A DNA stretch of 64,000 nucleotides from Marinobacterium rhizophilum DSM 18822 (lineage in GTDB: Bacteria > Pseudomonadota > Gammaproteobacteria > Pseudomonadales > Balneatricaceae). The stretch is taken from positions 62,001-126,000 of the forward strand of contig NZ_KB899089.1 of NCBI RefSeq assembly GCF_000378045.1, in the 5' to 3' direction. Both the position numbers and the translations under genes were made by a program. Shown here in pieces: positions 30,164-38,450 of the stretch; the first letter of the stretch is position 1, and each line of letters opens with the position of its first letter. Under the pieces are notes generated by a model. That model was given only the letters and a program-made list of their open reading frames with translations. It was not told where the DNA came from and did no database searches.

Positions 30164-30403
30164 TCACTTTTTCAGCAAACGGGCACCGTAGAGCAGAATC
30201 ACCGCGCCCAGGGTGGCCGTAATGATCGAACCAATAAAGCCACCGCTGCGCACACCCAGAAAATCAAACAACAGACCGCCGACCACCGCGCCGACAATAC
30301 CCACCACGATATTTCCCACCACCCCAAATCCGCGGCCCTTGATGATGGTGCCGGCCAGCCAACCAGCAATCGCGCCAATCAGCAAAAAAATCAGAATGCC
30401 CAT
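30164..30403 (-). CDS. GlsB/YeaQ/YmgE family small membrane protein
   Basis: A 79-aa protein with three hydrophobic helices rich in glycine (MGILIFLLIGAIAGWLAG, FGVVGNIVVGIVGAVVGGLL, GGFIGSIITATLGAVILLYG), the pattern of the transglycosylase-associated/GlsB family linked to general stress in other bacteria. The ATG at 30403 follows an AGGGAG site and begins at the first helix; a much longer in-frame start is rejected. It probably sits in the cytoplasmic membrane. Precise function is unknown. Confidence 0.88.
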   Translation of the reverse strand: MGILIFLLIGAIAGWLAGTIIKGRGFGVVGNIVVGIVGAVVGGLLFDFLGVRSGGFIGSIITATLGAVILLYGARLLKK

Positions 30404-30539
30404 GTGCGTACTCCCTGTAAAATCAGACAAGGGCACAGTATACACAGCAAACTTATCCACAGCAGAGGATACAGCAGGGCATGCACCGCACCTCAAGCAC
30501 AGCAGCGCACGATAATCCCGCACCCGCGAGGATAGTCGA

Positions 30540-30944
30540 ATGAGCCCGGCACCTTCTCGCTGGCAGCGCCTTCTGGCACGACTGCGTCCAGCAAGACCTC
30601 GCCACCTGATCATGCTTGGCATCGATTATGGTTGCCACCAGTGGCACAGCGCCCTGGGCGCGGGTAACGCCTTTGAGATTTGCGCCTTTATCGACGATGA
30701 ACCCTGGAACCACCGCACCCGCATCGGCGGTGCGCCGGTGCATTACCCGGGCGAACTGATGGCGCTGCTGCAAAAGCACCAGGCCTGTGCCGTGGTTCAG
30801 GTAAACGGCTGCGCACAACCAGCCATCGACGCTACACTGTTGAGCGAGCTCCAGTATCAGAAGGTCACGCTGCTGACGCTGCCAGCACAGGTACCGCCAG
30901 ACCCAGACACGACAATACGCGAGATGCTGGCAAGCGATGGCTGA
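30540..30944 (+). CDS. small Rossmann-like protein of unknown function
   Basis: A 134-aa protein that resembles the N-terminal Rossmann-like domain of nucleoside-diphosphate-sugar epimerases/dehydratases (FEICAFIDDEPWNHRTRIGGAPVHY, described by its ends near residues 45-70, like GFLDDDP..IGGVPV). It lacks the catalytic domain that normally follows. The basic N-terminus (SRWQRLLARLRPARPRH) could be amphipathic. Its stop codon overlaps the region of the next gene, so the two may be co-transcribed. I do not recognise it as a named family. Confidence 0.6.
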   Translation: MSPAPSRWQRLLARLRPARPRHLIMLGIDYGCHQWHSALGAGNAFEICAFIDDEPWNHRTRIGGAPVHYPGELMALLQKHQACAVVQVNGCAQPAIDATLLSELQYQKVTLLTLPAQVPPDPDTTIREMLASDG

Positions 30945-30981
30945 CCAATATCTTCAACCGTTCAAGCCCCAGAGGAAACCC

Positions 30982-31311
30982 ATGACCCCGGCCAAAGCCT
31001 TCCACGCCCATGTTTATTTCGATGCCCAGACGCTGCAACAGGCAACCGAACTGTGCCAGCAGGCCGGCACAACGCTGGGGCTGCAGGTGGGTCGCGTGCA
31101 CTGCAAACTGGTGGGCCCGCACCCGCGCTGGAGCTGCCAGCTGTCCGACAGGATCGAAAACTTTGGCCGCACCCTCGCCTGGCTGGCCCAGCACCGTAAC
31201 GGCCTCACCGTCTTCAGTCATCTGGTAACCGACGATGATCTCAAGGATCACACCGACCACGCCATCTGGATGGGCGAGATGCTGCCGCTGGATCTGAGTA
31301 TTTTTCAGTAA
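30982..31311 (+). CDS. DOPA 4,5-dioxygenase family protein
   Basis: A 109-aa protein of the DOPA-4,5-dioxygenase family (AFHAHVYFDAQTLQQA at the N-terminus, then VGPHPRWSCQLS and NGLTVFSHLVTDDDLKDHTDHAIWMGE). The His residues of HAHVYF, GPHP and the DHTDHA region are the expected metal ligands. The family is widespread but its bacterial substrates are unclear. An ATG at 30982 with an AGAGGAA site is preferred; an in-frame ATG at 30937 would overlap the upstream gene by 8 nt and extend the N-terminus by 15 residues. Confidence 0.8.
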   Translation: MTPAKAFHAHVYFDAQTLQQATELCQQAGTTLGLQVGRVHCKLVGPHPRWSCQLSDRIENFGRTLAWLAQHRNGLTVFSHLVTDDDLKDHTDHAIWMGEMLPLDLSIFQ

Positions 31312-31318
31312 GGACCTG

Positions 31319-31614
31319 GCAGCCTGTCGGGCTTGGCCGTTCGTAGCGAGGGAAAGACCGATTTGTTCAGCACATCCATGTGCTTCACCCCTTCGGGGTT
31401 TGCACGTTCAATCATTCCCGACAATTGAATGAGGCAGTTTTTTGAACTCTTTTGAGGCAAATAGTGGTTCTATTTAACAATAAAGAGTACCAAAAATGGC
31501 CACTCTTCGCATAAGAGAGGTGGCTTTTCCGCACGACTGCATGGATGCAGGAGATAGGGCGAAGCAGGATGCCCGAGCCGAGTAGATCAGTGTTAAGTCC
31601 GACAGGCTGCTAGC
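31319..31614 (-). mobile_element. MITE copy 1 (CAGCCTGTCGGACTT ends), enlarged
   Basis: A non-coding element whose right end (AAGTCCGACAGGCTG then CTAG) is the inverse complement of the end of the copy at 41.5 kb. The central AATAGTGGTTCTATTTAACA segment and the AGTAGATCAGTGTTAAGTC end are shared between copies. This copy carries two extra insertions of about 50 nt, one with a CCCCTTCGGGG hairpin. It fills the whole gap between the DOPA dioxygenase and CN-hydrolase genes, and its CTAG supplies the hydrolase stop codon. Confidence 0.75.
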
Positions 31615-32500
31615 TTAACAGTTCGGCGTGCCCATCAAACTGTTCGGACCAGTCGCGCCGCGTGAACACCTGGCCCCGCAGGCGCACATCGTGCAGGGCG
31701 GCGAAATCCAGCTCACACAGCAGCCAGCGGGATTGTTCCGCCAGCTCGGACGCGCTCTGCGCTTGTACACCATCATCAGGCAGGCCGTAGTCCGGCGGCA
31801 GATAGAGTGCCGCCCGGCCCGTATTGATATCCAGCGCCGGAGACCAGGGCGCCAGTCCCGCCGTCGGTGCCTGCAACACCGCAACCTGCCCCTCCAGTGC
31901 GCGCGCCTGGCAGCCAATGCGCACGCGGTGAAAGCCTGCGCGGGTATCGGTGCAGCTGGGCACCAGGATCAGATCAACGCCGGCCTCCGTCAGGCGACGC
32001 CCCAGCAGCGGAAACTCTGAGTCATAGCAGATCAGAATGCCAATTCGCGCAAAGGGTGTATCGAACACCTGCAAACCGGAGCCAGGCCCGATAAGCCATT
32101 GCTCGCGCTCGAAACGGGTCATCATCAGCTTGTCCTGCTGCCCGATGACGCCATCGGGGCCAAACAGCCAGCAGCGGTTGCGATAGATACCATCCTCATC
32201 CAGCACCGCCACCGAGCCCGGACAGAACCAGATTTCATGTTCCCGCGCCAGCGACTCGCAAAGCGCCAGCCAGCGGGGAATCAGCGGCTGCAGCTCGGCA
32301 ATGGAGGCCTGCAGGTCACTGCGCACGGCCTCAGGTAACTGCCCGCTGAGGGCCATGCCGGCATATTCAGGCAGGAGCACCAGGGATGCGCCCTGCTCAG
32401 CCGCCTCCGCCACCAGCGCGCGCAGATGACGCTCGTAGCTGTCCCAGTCTGTCAGCAGTTCGATGGCGTACTGACAGGCCGCAAGCGTTACCCGGCTCAT
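31610..32500 (-). CDS. carbon-nitrogen hydrolase (nitrilase superfamily)
   Basis: A 296-aa nitrilase-superfamily amidohydrolase. The Glu-Lys-Cys triad is visible: Glu in LLPEYAGMAL, Lys in DKLMMTRFERE and Cys in ILICYDSEFP. Which amide it cleaves is not readable from sequence. The ATG at 32500 overlaps the stop of the upstream GNAT gene by 4 nt (ATGA), indicating coupling; the longer in-frame extension upstream overlaps that gene and is rejected. Its TAG stop is formed by the terminal CTAG of the adjacent MITE, so the last residues may have been changed by that insertion. Confidence 0.88.
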   Translation of the reverse strand: MSRVTLAACQYAIELLTDWDSYERHLRALVAEAAEQGASLVLLPEYAGMALSGQLPEAVRSDLQASIAELQPLIPRWLALCESLAREHEIWFCPGSVAVLDEDGIYRNRCWLFGPDGVIGQQDKLMMTRFEREQWLIGPGSGLQVFDTPFARIGILICYDSEFPLLGRRLTEAGVDLILVPSCTDTRAGFHRVRIGCQARALEGQVAVLQAPTAGLAPWSPALDINTGRAALYLPPDYGLPDDGVQAQSASELAEQSRWLLCELDFAALHDVRLRGQVFTRRDWSEQFDGHAELLS

Positions 32501-33132
32501 GCCAGATCCCTCAGCCAGAACGACAACGACTTGACCGACTCGCTCTCTTCGCCAATATCCTTCCAGCCCAGTTGCGTGCGTAACTGCGCTGCATGACGAT
32601 AGCCACGCTTGTGCCAAAAGGCGTTCAGCGGTACATAGTCAGCCGGACGGCGGGGATGATCCTCGTCACGTTCCACCGCACAGAAGGCGCAACGGTGCAT
32701 TCCAAGTGCCCTGGCATACTGCTCGCGCTCGGCAAAGAAACGCACGCCCAGCCCCTGCCCCCGGTATTCGGGCAACAGTACCGACTCACCAAAATAGAAA
32801 ATGTCCTCGATGTCCTGCCCCGCGTCTATAAAGGGACGTCGAAACACCTCGGCCTCATCCGCCAGCGGCACACCGGTCGCCACTCCAACCACGCGCTCGC
32901 CATCCAGGGCCAGGACAAACAGACTGCGCGGCGAGGCTGAGTAGCGGCGGATATAGTCGCGCTCGTAGTCCAGGTCGCCATCATAGAGATATGGAAAGGC
33001 GCGAAATACTTCGATACGCAGGCGCGCCAGATCCGCCACATGGGGCTCGATCGCCGCGCCGCTGATCACCCTGACCTGGACAGGCCCGGCCTGCGCCGAT
33101 GTGCTTTGCATGGCATCGTTCTGCGTTGTCAC
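32497..33132 (-). CDS. GNAT-family N-acetyltransferase
   Basis: A 211-aa GNAT acetyltransferase with the acetyl-CoA motif LLPEYRGQGLGVRFFAEREQYA and a C-terminal FWHKRGYRH segment. Start assignment: GTG at 33132 has an AAAGGAG site 7 nt away; in-frame ATGs at 33204 and 33111 lack one. It overlaps the CN-hydrolase by ATGA. GNAT plus nitrilase-superfamily pairs like this are seen in several proteobacteria and may act in sequence on an acylated amine or amide. The substrate is unknown. Confidence 0.82.
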   Translation of the reverse strand: MTTQNDAMQSTSAQAGPVQVRVISGAAIEPHVADLARLRIEVFRAFPYLYDGDLDYERDYIRRYSASPRSLFVLALDGERVVGVATGVPLADEAEVFRRPFIDAGQDIEDIFYFGESVLLPEYRGQGLGVRFFAEREQYARALGMHRCAFCAVERDEDHPRRPADYVPLNAFWHKRGYRHAAQLRTQLGWKDIGEESESVKSLSFWLRDLA

Positions 33133-33263
33133 CAATACACTCCTTTTCAAAAAGAAAATCACCATAGCACAGGGCCGCGGTGGCACTCTGACCAAGAGCG
33201 ACACCCAACCCCTGAAGCGACGTCGCCGGACTCTTCAACAGGCCATATCGACTTGAGAACGTA

Positions 33264-34475
33264 TCAGCCGTCCCGGCGCGGCAAGCTGATGGACAGCAGG
33301 GCTGCAATGGCGACGAACAGGCTCGATACCCAGAGACAAGCCTCAAGGCCGGCGCTCTGATACAGCCAGCCCGACAGCAGGGTGCCGATCAGCCGCCCCA
33401 TGGCATTGGCCATGTAGTAAAAGCCCACATCCAGCGAAACACCATCGGCACTGGCATAACGGACGATCAGGTAGCTGTGCAGCGATGAATTGATCGCAAA
33501 GAGCACACCGAACAGCATCAGGCCGCCCAACAGCACGGTTTGGGTATCAAAACCGGTATCCAGCCCCAGCGCAATGGCCGCCGGCAGCGCCGACAGCGCC
33601 AGTGCCCAGACAAAAGCGCTACGCCCGTCCGGCACACGCCCGGATTTGCTGCCGGTCAGCCAGGGTGCAGCGGACTGCACCACCCCGTAGCCGATAATCC
33701 ACAGCGCCAGAAAGCTGCCGACCGACCAGTGATCCCAGCCCAGCGCTGTCGCCAGAAACACGGGCAGCGCGACCACAAACCAGACATCCCGGGCGCCGAA
33801 CAGAAACAGTCTGGCCGCCGACAGCCGGTTGATCGCCGGGCTTTTGGAGAACAGATCACGAAACTTGGGCTTGGCCCGCGCCTTGCCCAGGTCCTTTTTC
33901 AGCAACAGCACACTGCTCAGCCAGACCAGCGCCAGCAACAGTGCCATAGCGCCGATCGCCAGCCGGAATCCCAATGCACTGAGCAGGGCGCCACCCAGAA
34001 AGAACCCTACGCCCTTGAGTGCGTTCTTGGACCCCGTCAGCAGCGCCACCCAGCGATAGAGTGACCCCTGGGCCTCGCCCGGCACCAGCAGCTTGATGGC
34101 GCTTTTGGCGCTCATCTTGTTGAGATCCTTGGCGATTCCCGACAACGCTTGGGCCGCCATCACCCAGGCCACCGTCAGGCTCGGTGCCGGCAGCAGCAAC
34201 ATGGCCAGCGCCACCACCTGCAGCGCCAGCCCCAGGTTCATGGTGCGATTCAGGCCCAGGCGCGCGCCCAGCCAGCCCCCCACCAGATTGGTCACCACGC
34301 CGAACAGCTCGTAAAACAGGAACAGCAAGGCGATCTGCAGCGGGCTGTAACCCAGTGCATGGAAGTGCAGCACCACCAGCATGCGCAACGCGCCGTCGGT
34401 AAGGGTGAAGGCCCAGTAGTTACCGGTGACCAGCAGGTACTGGCGCACACCGCTCGAAAGCTGTGCCAGCCACAT
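33264..34475 (-). CDS. arsJ: ArsJ organoarsenical (1-arseno-3-phosphoglycerate) efflux MFS protein
   Basis: A 403-aa major-facilitator transporter with about 12 hydrophobic segments. Its N-terminal YLLVTGNYWAFTLTDGALRM and LFYELFGVVTNLVGGWLGAR segments are the ArsJ signature. ArsJ exports 1-arseno-3-phosphoglycerate, the product of arsenate use by GAPDH, a two-gene arsenate-resistance route. The ATG at 34475 overlaps the stop of the dedicated GAPDH gene (TGATG). With arsR upstream this forms an arsR-gapdh-arsJ operon. Confidence 0.92.
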   Translation of the reverse strand: MWLAQLSSGVRQYLLVTGNYWAFTLTDGALRMLVVLHFHALGYSPLQIALLFLFYELFGVVTNLVGGWLGARLGLNRTMNLGLALQVVALAMLLLPAPSLTVAWVMAAQALSGIAKDLNKMSAKSAIKLLVPGEAQGSLYRWVALLTGSKNALKGVGFFLGGALLSALGFRLAIGAMALLLALVWLSSVLLLKKDLGKARAKPKFRDLFSKSPAINRLSAARLFLFGARDVWFVVALPVFLATALGWDHWSVGSFLALWIIGYGVVQSAAPWLTGSKSGRVPDGRSAFVWALALSALPAAIALGLDTGFDTQTVLLGGLMLFGVLFAINSSLHSYLIVRYASADGVSLDVGFYYMANAMGRLIGTLLSGWLYQSAGLEACLWVSSLFVAIAALLSISLPRRDG

Positions 34476-35488
34476 CAGGCGATCTGGTCCCGCAAGCCGA
34501 CCATGCGTGCCAGCTCCGCCACACGGTTGGCGTAGCCCCACTCATTGTCGTACCAGGCATAGAGTTTCACCTGGGTGCCATTGATAACCAGTGTCGAGAG
34601 CGCATCGATGATGCTGGAGCGCGGATCGGTCTTGTAATCCACCGATACCAGCGGTCGCTCCTCATACCCCAGGATGCCGTTAAGTTCCTGTTCTGCCGCC
34701 TTTTTTAGCAAGCCGTTGACTTCCTCAGGCGTGGTCGCCCGTTCGACCTCGAACACGCAGTCGGTAATGGATGCATTGGCCAGCGGCACGCGAATGGCAT
34801 GGCCGTTCAGGCGCCCTTTGAGCTCGGGGAAAATCTCAGTGATTGCCGTGGCGGATCCGGTGGTAGTCGGTATCAGGCTGGTGCCGCAGGCACGGGCACG
34901 GCGCAGATCCTTGTGCGGCGCATCGAGGATGGTCTGGGTGTTGGTCAGGTCATGGATGGTGGTCATGGAGCCATGGCGGATACCCAGCGCCGCATGGATA
35001 ACCTTCACGACCGGCGCCAGGCAGTTGGTGGTGCAGGATGCTGCCGTCACGATACGGTGTTGCGCAGGATCGTAGAGATCATGGTTAACGCCCATCACCA
35101 TGTTCAGCACCCCGGGTTCCTTTACCGGCGCCGTCACCAGCACCCGTTTCACGCCCTGGTCCAGATAGGCCTGCAGCAATGCCCGGGTTTTCATCTTGCC
35201 CGACGCCTCGATCACCAGATCGCAGCCTGACCAGTCAGTGTCGCCAATGGCGCTGTTGCAGCTGGTGACAATGCGCTGGTCCCCGATGGTGATGGTATCG
35301 CCATCGCTGCCCGCCTCATGTTGCCAGCGGCCATGAATCGAATCGAAGCTCAGCAGATGGGCCAGAGTCGCGGCATCCCCCGCCGGATCGTTAATCTGCA
35401 CGAACTCGACTTCCGGCCAGCCCCAGGCCGCCCGCAGTGCCAGCCGCCCCATGCGGCCAAAGCCGTTAATACCTATCTTGATGGTCAT
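34475..35488 (-). CDS. gapdh: ArsJ-associated glyceraldehyde-3-phosphate dehydrogenase
   Basis: A 337-aa GAPDH with the NAD-binding [19 protein letters not shown] start and catalytic Cys in [15 protein letters not shown]; the His is in [14 protein letters not shown] and C-terminal [12 protein letters not shown] is intact. Encoded between arsR and arsJ and coupled to arsJ, it belongs to the arsenate-resistance variant: it uses arsenate in place of phosphate to make unstable 1-arseno-3-phosphoglycerate, which ArsJ exports. The ATG at 35488 follows an AAGGAAG site; a start 17 codons earlier is less likely. Housekeeping GAPDH is presumably elsewhere. Confidence 0.92.
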   Translation of the reverse strand: MTIKIGINGFGRMGRLALRAAWGWPEVEFVQINDPAGDAATLAHLLSFDSIHGRWQHEAGSDGDTITIGDQRIVTSCNSAIGDTDWSGCDLVIEASGKMKTRALLQAYLDQGVKRVLVTAPVKEPGVLNMVMGVNHDLYDPAQHRIVTAASCTTNCLAPVVKVIHAALGIRHGSMTTIHDLTNTQTILDAPHKDLRRARACGTSLIPTTTGSATAITEIFPELKGRLNGHAIRVPLANASITDCVFEVERATTPEEVNGLLKKAAEQELNGILGYEERPLVSVDYKTDPRSSIIDALSTLVINGTQVKLYAWYDNEWGYANRVAELARMVGLRDQIA

Positions 35489-35597
35489 GATTAGCTTCCT
35501 TATAAGCTGTTCCGTTGGAATGAGTACAGTGGACCTCACTAACCACCACGCAATGGTGACAACCGCGATCCAAAAACTGTCATTCGTCTTTTACCGT

Positions 35598-35969
35598 TCA
35601 TGCACAACAGCGGGCCGGGCGATCGCCCATCGCAGTCAGGCGCTGCTGGCTGGGCTCCAGCCAGTGCAGGTTAGCCGCCAGTGTCGTGGACAGTATTTGA
35701 ACCACCCAGTCATCCAGGTCCGGATGGATGCGGTAGTAAATCCACTGTCCCTGACGACGATCCTGCAACAGACCGCACTTTCGCAGCTGCGCCAGATGGC
35801 GCGAGATTTTCGGTTGGCTTTCGTCCAGTGCACGGATCAGTTCGCAGACGCAAAGCTCCTGTTCGCGCTGAATCAACAGCACAATGCGTGCCCGGGTTTC
35901 ATCGGCCAGGCACTTGAAGACTCCGGTTGGCGTCAGCATAGCGGTCATAAGCGTCTCTATCGCATTCAT
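35598..35969 (-). CDS. arsR: ArsR-family arsenic-responsive repressor
   Basis: A 123-aa (from this start) ArsR/SmtB repressor. The inducer-binding cysteines are in ELCVCELIRALDESQPKISRHLAQLRKCGLL (cited by its ends): Cys-Val-Cys at the start of the recognition helix region, as in classical As(III) sensors. A further CC pair lies at the C-terminus (RPARCCA). Alternative starts are 36005 and 35948. A perfect ATATATG/CATATAT dyad upstream is the likely operator. It heads the gapdh-arsJ operon, 109 nt before the GAPDH start. Confidence 0.9.
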   Translation of the reverse strand: MNAIETLMTAMLTPTGVFKCLADETRARIVLLIQREQELCVCELIRALDESQPKISRHLAQLRKCGLLQDRRQGQWIYYRIHPDLDDWVVQILSTTLAANLHWLEPSQQRLTAMGDRPARCCA

Positions 35970-36024
35970 GTTCACTGGCAGACGCGTGATGCGATCTGCG
36001 CTCAAAAAACATATGATAATTCAC

Positions 36025-36044
36025 ATATATGGATTTTCATATAT
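36025..36044. promoter_or_regulatory. putative ArsR operator dyad
   Basis: A perfect 7-6-7 inverted repeat (ATATATG-GATTTT-CATATAT) lies 56 nt before arsR, a typical position for an autoregulated ars operator. The rest of the 260-nt gap to the divergent signalling gene is AT-rich and shows no further gene. Confidence 0.65.
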
Positions 36045-36233
36045 TAACGGTACCGCTCTTCGATGCCGGCTATATGACACCCGCAGCACTGAGTAAAAAG
36101 TTAGATCGCGTGCTTTCCAGCGCGGTATCTATACTTAGCCGAGAAACTCTTAAAGAGTTCAGGAGGCATCCGCTCGCCGGCATCGACAATCACGCAGGCG
36201 ACCTTAGGGAAAGCGCTGTAAGGGAGTACAGAG

Positions 36234-38450
36234 ATGTCACTAGATGGACCTTTGTTCGACTTCAAGCCTGAAGCCGAGACAAGCATTGAGCCTGCGCAGC
36301 AGTGCTGGAAGATCCTCAGTGTCGAAGACGATGCCGGTTACCAGGCCTCGCTGATTTTCGCGCTGGATTCACTGGAGGTACTCGGACGCGGCACCGAGTT
36401 GCTGTGTGCCCGCTCTGCATTTGACGCAGCTCAGATCATCGCCCACAACCCCGATATCAGCGTCATTCTGCTGGATGTGGTCATGGAAGACGATGAAGCC
36501 GGCTTGCGGCTGGTCAGAACAATCCGGGACGTCATCGGCAACGCCGAAGTACGCATCATCCTGCTGACCGGCCAGCCCGGCATGGCACCGCGCCAAGATA
36601 TCATGCACCGCTACGATATCGACGATTACTGGTGCAAGTCCGAACTCACCAATGACCACCTGCTGACCATCATTACCAGCAATATCCGCACCTGGGACCA
36701 CCTGACCCAGCTGACCCGCGCCCGCCAGGGCCTGCAGATGGTGATCGATGCTAGCCAGGCCATTAGTTCGAAACGGGATATCGCCAGCTTTACCCATACC
36801 GTGCTGTTGGAAATCGGCCACATCCTTGGCATCGAGAAAGGGGGGATCCTCTGTACCCTGCTGCAGGCGCAATGCGAGGCTGACGACGCCACCATTCTGG
36901 CCGCCACCGAAGAATTCACAAACCTCGTTGGCCATACCGTGAAGTCCATTGAATCCAGCGAGCTGCGACAGGCGTTTCATCAGGCCGCCACCCGCCGCGA
37001 ACATTGCTTTTTGGATGGCTATTCGCTGTTTTATTTCAACAGCACCGAGATCGACAAACGGGAATACCTGATTCTGATCGAGACCCGGCGCCCGCTGCTC
37101 AGCGGCGAAGTGAACCTGCTGCAGGTCTTCAGCGAAAACATCAGCACCGGCTTTACCAATGTCGCACTGTATAACCGGCTGACCGAACTGGCCTACAGCG
37201 ATCCGCTGCTTTGCATACCCAACCGTAACTGGCTAATGCGCGAGCTCGACAACATGTCGCAAACCGACCGCCAGCAAGCCGAACTGATCGTGCTGGAGAT
37301 CGACGACTTCACCGACATCGGCATCGCCTTTGGCGAGCCCTTTTGCAATGAGTTGCTCTACTGCCTGTATCGTCAGCTGGTTTCTGCGCTGTCGCCGGAT
37401 ATCGTTATCGCCCGTATTGACCACGATGCCTTCGCACTGCTGACCTCCTCTGCCCAAAGTCTCGATCAGGCGTTTTTTGCCCAGTTTCTGAGTCAGCCAT
37501 TAATCATTGCAGATGCCGAACACCGCATCGCCGCGACAGTTACCGTGGTTGCGCTGCGCCTGCAGCCCAACCGCAAGCCAGAGCAGATTCTGCGCCTGGC
37601 AGAAAGCACCGTCGAAACGGCGCACAAGCAGAAGTTGGGCTATCTGGCCTACAACCCCGGCTTCGAGGAAGATATCGCCAGCCGTTATGCCCTGCTGAGT
37701 GAACTGCGCAGCGCCCTGTCCCGGGAGCAGTTTTACGTGGAGCTGCAGCCCAAGGTGCGCTTGTCCGACAAAAAACTGCTGGGGTTTGAGGCACTGGCCC
37801 GCTGGACACTCCCTGACGGGCAGCAGATTCCGCCCAGCCAGTTTATTCCGCTGGCTGAAACCTCGGGCCTGATTGGCAAGCTGGATCAGCTTGTTCTGCT
37901 GCAGACCTGCCGCGCACTGCATGAACTCAAGGCGGCCGGTATCGAGGTGCCCATTGCCTTCAATGTGTCCTCATCGGATCTGACGGAGCCCAAATTCTTC
38001 AACCGCATGTTGAAGCTGATTGAAGACGCCGGTATCAGCCCCAGCCAGCTGGAGCTCGAAATTACCGAGACCCAGGCCGTCAAGGACTACAGCCGCATCT
38101 CGCCGTCATTGCGCAAACTAATCGCACTGGGCATGGGCGTCAGCATTGACGACTTCGGCATCGGCTATTCCTCGCTCAGCCACATCACGGACCTGGCCGC
38201 CACCACCCTTAAAATCGACAAGTCCTTCGTCGACCGGCTCGGTCATTCCCGGGCCGACGAACAGGTGGTGGACATGATTTTGCGCCTGGGCGAATGCTTC
38301 GGCTTCACCATCATCGCCGAGGGTATTGAAACTGAACAACAGCGCACAGCCTTAATGAACAGAGGTTGCCAGATGGGACAGGGGTTTCTCTTCGCGCGCC
38401 CGATGCCGCTCCCTCAGGCCATTGAGTGGGCAAGGACGCATATACAATGA
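36234..38450 (+). CDS. response regulator with REC-DUF3369-GGDEF-like-EAL domains
   Basis: A 738-aa signalling protein. A receiver domain (about 25-150; LSVEDD, VILLDVVMEDDE with the acceptor Asp, LLTG) is followed by a DUF3369 region (about 165-320). A degenerate GGDEF domain follows: the catalytic motif is replaced by RIDHDAFALL, so it should not make c-di-GMP. The C-terminal EAL domain has intact catalytic motifs (FEALARWTLP, FNVSSSDL, LELEITE, DDFGIGYSSL, KIDKSFV, AEGIETEQQ), predicting phosphodiesterase activity. A GGGAG site precedes the ATG. The sensor kinase gene follows with ATGA overlap, probably its partner. Confidence 0.92.
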   Translation: MSLDGPLFDFKPEAETSIEPAQQCWKILSVEDDAGYQASLIFALDSLEVLGRGTELLCARSAFDAAQIIAHNPDISVILLDVVMEDDEAGLRLVRTIRDVIGNAEVRIILLTGQPGMAPRQDIMHRYDIDDYWCKSELTNDHLLTIITSNIRTWDHLTQLTRARQGLQMVIDASQAISSKRDIASFTHTVLLEIGHILGIEKGGILCTLLQAQCEADDATILAATEEFTNLVGHTVKSIESSELRQAFHQAATRREHCFLDGYSLFYFNSTEIDKREYLILIETRRPLLSGEVNLLQVFSENISTGFTNVALYNRLTELAYSDPLLCIPNRNWLMRELDNMSQTDRQQAELIVLEIDDFTDIGIAFGEPFCNELLYCLYRQLVSALSPDIVIARIDHDAFALLTSSAQSLDQAFFAQFLSQPLIIADAEHRIAATVTVVALRLQPNRKPEQILRLAESTVETAHKQKLGYLAYNPGFEEDIASRYALLSELRSALSREQFYVELQPKVRLSDKKLLGFEALARWTLPDGQQIPPSQFIPLAETSGLIGKLDQLVLLQTCRALHELKAAGIEVPIAFNVSSSDLTEPKFFNRMLKLIEDAGISPSQLELEITETQAVKDYSRISPSLRKLIALGMGVSIDDFGIGYSSLSHITDLAATTLKIDKSFVDRLGHSRADEQVVDMILRLGECFGFTIIAEGIETEQQRTALMNRGCQMGQGFLFARPMPLPQAIEWARTHIQ

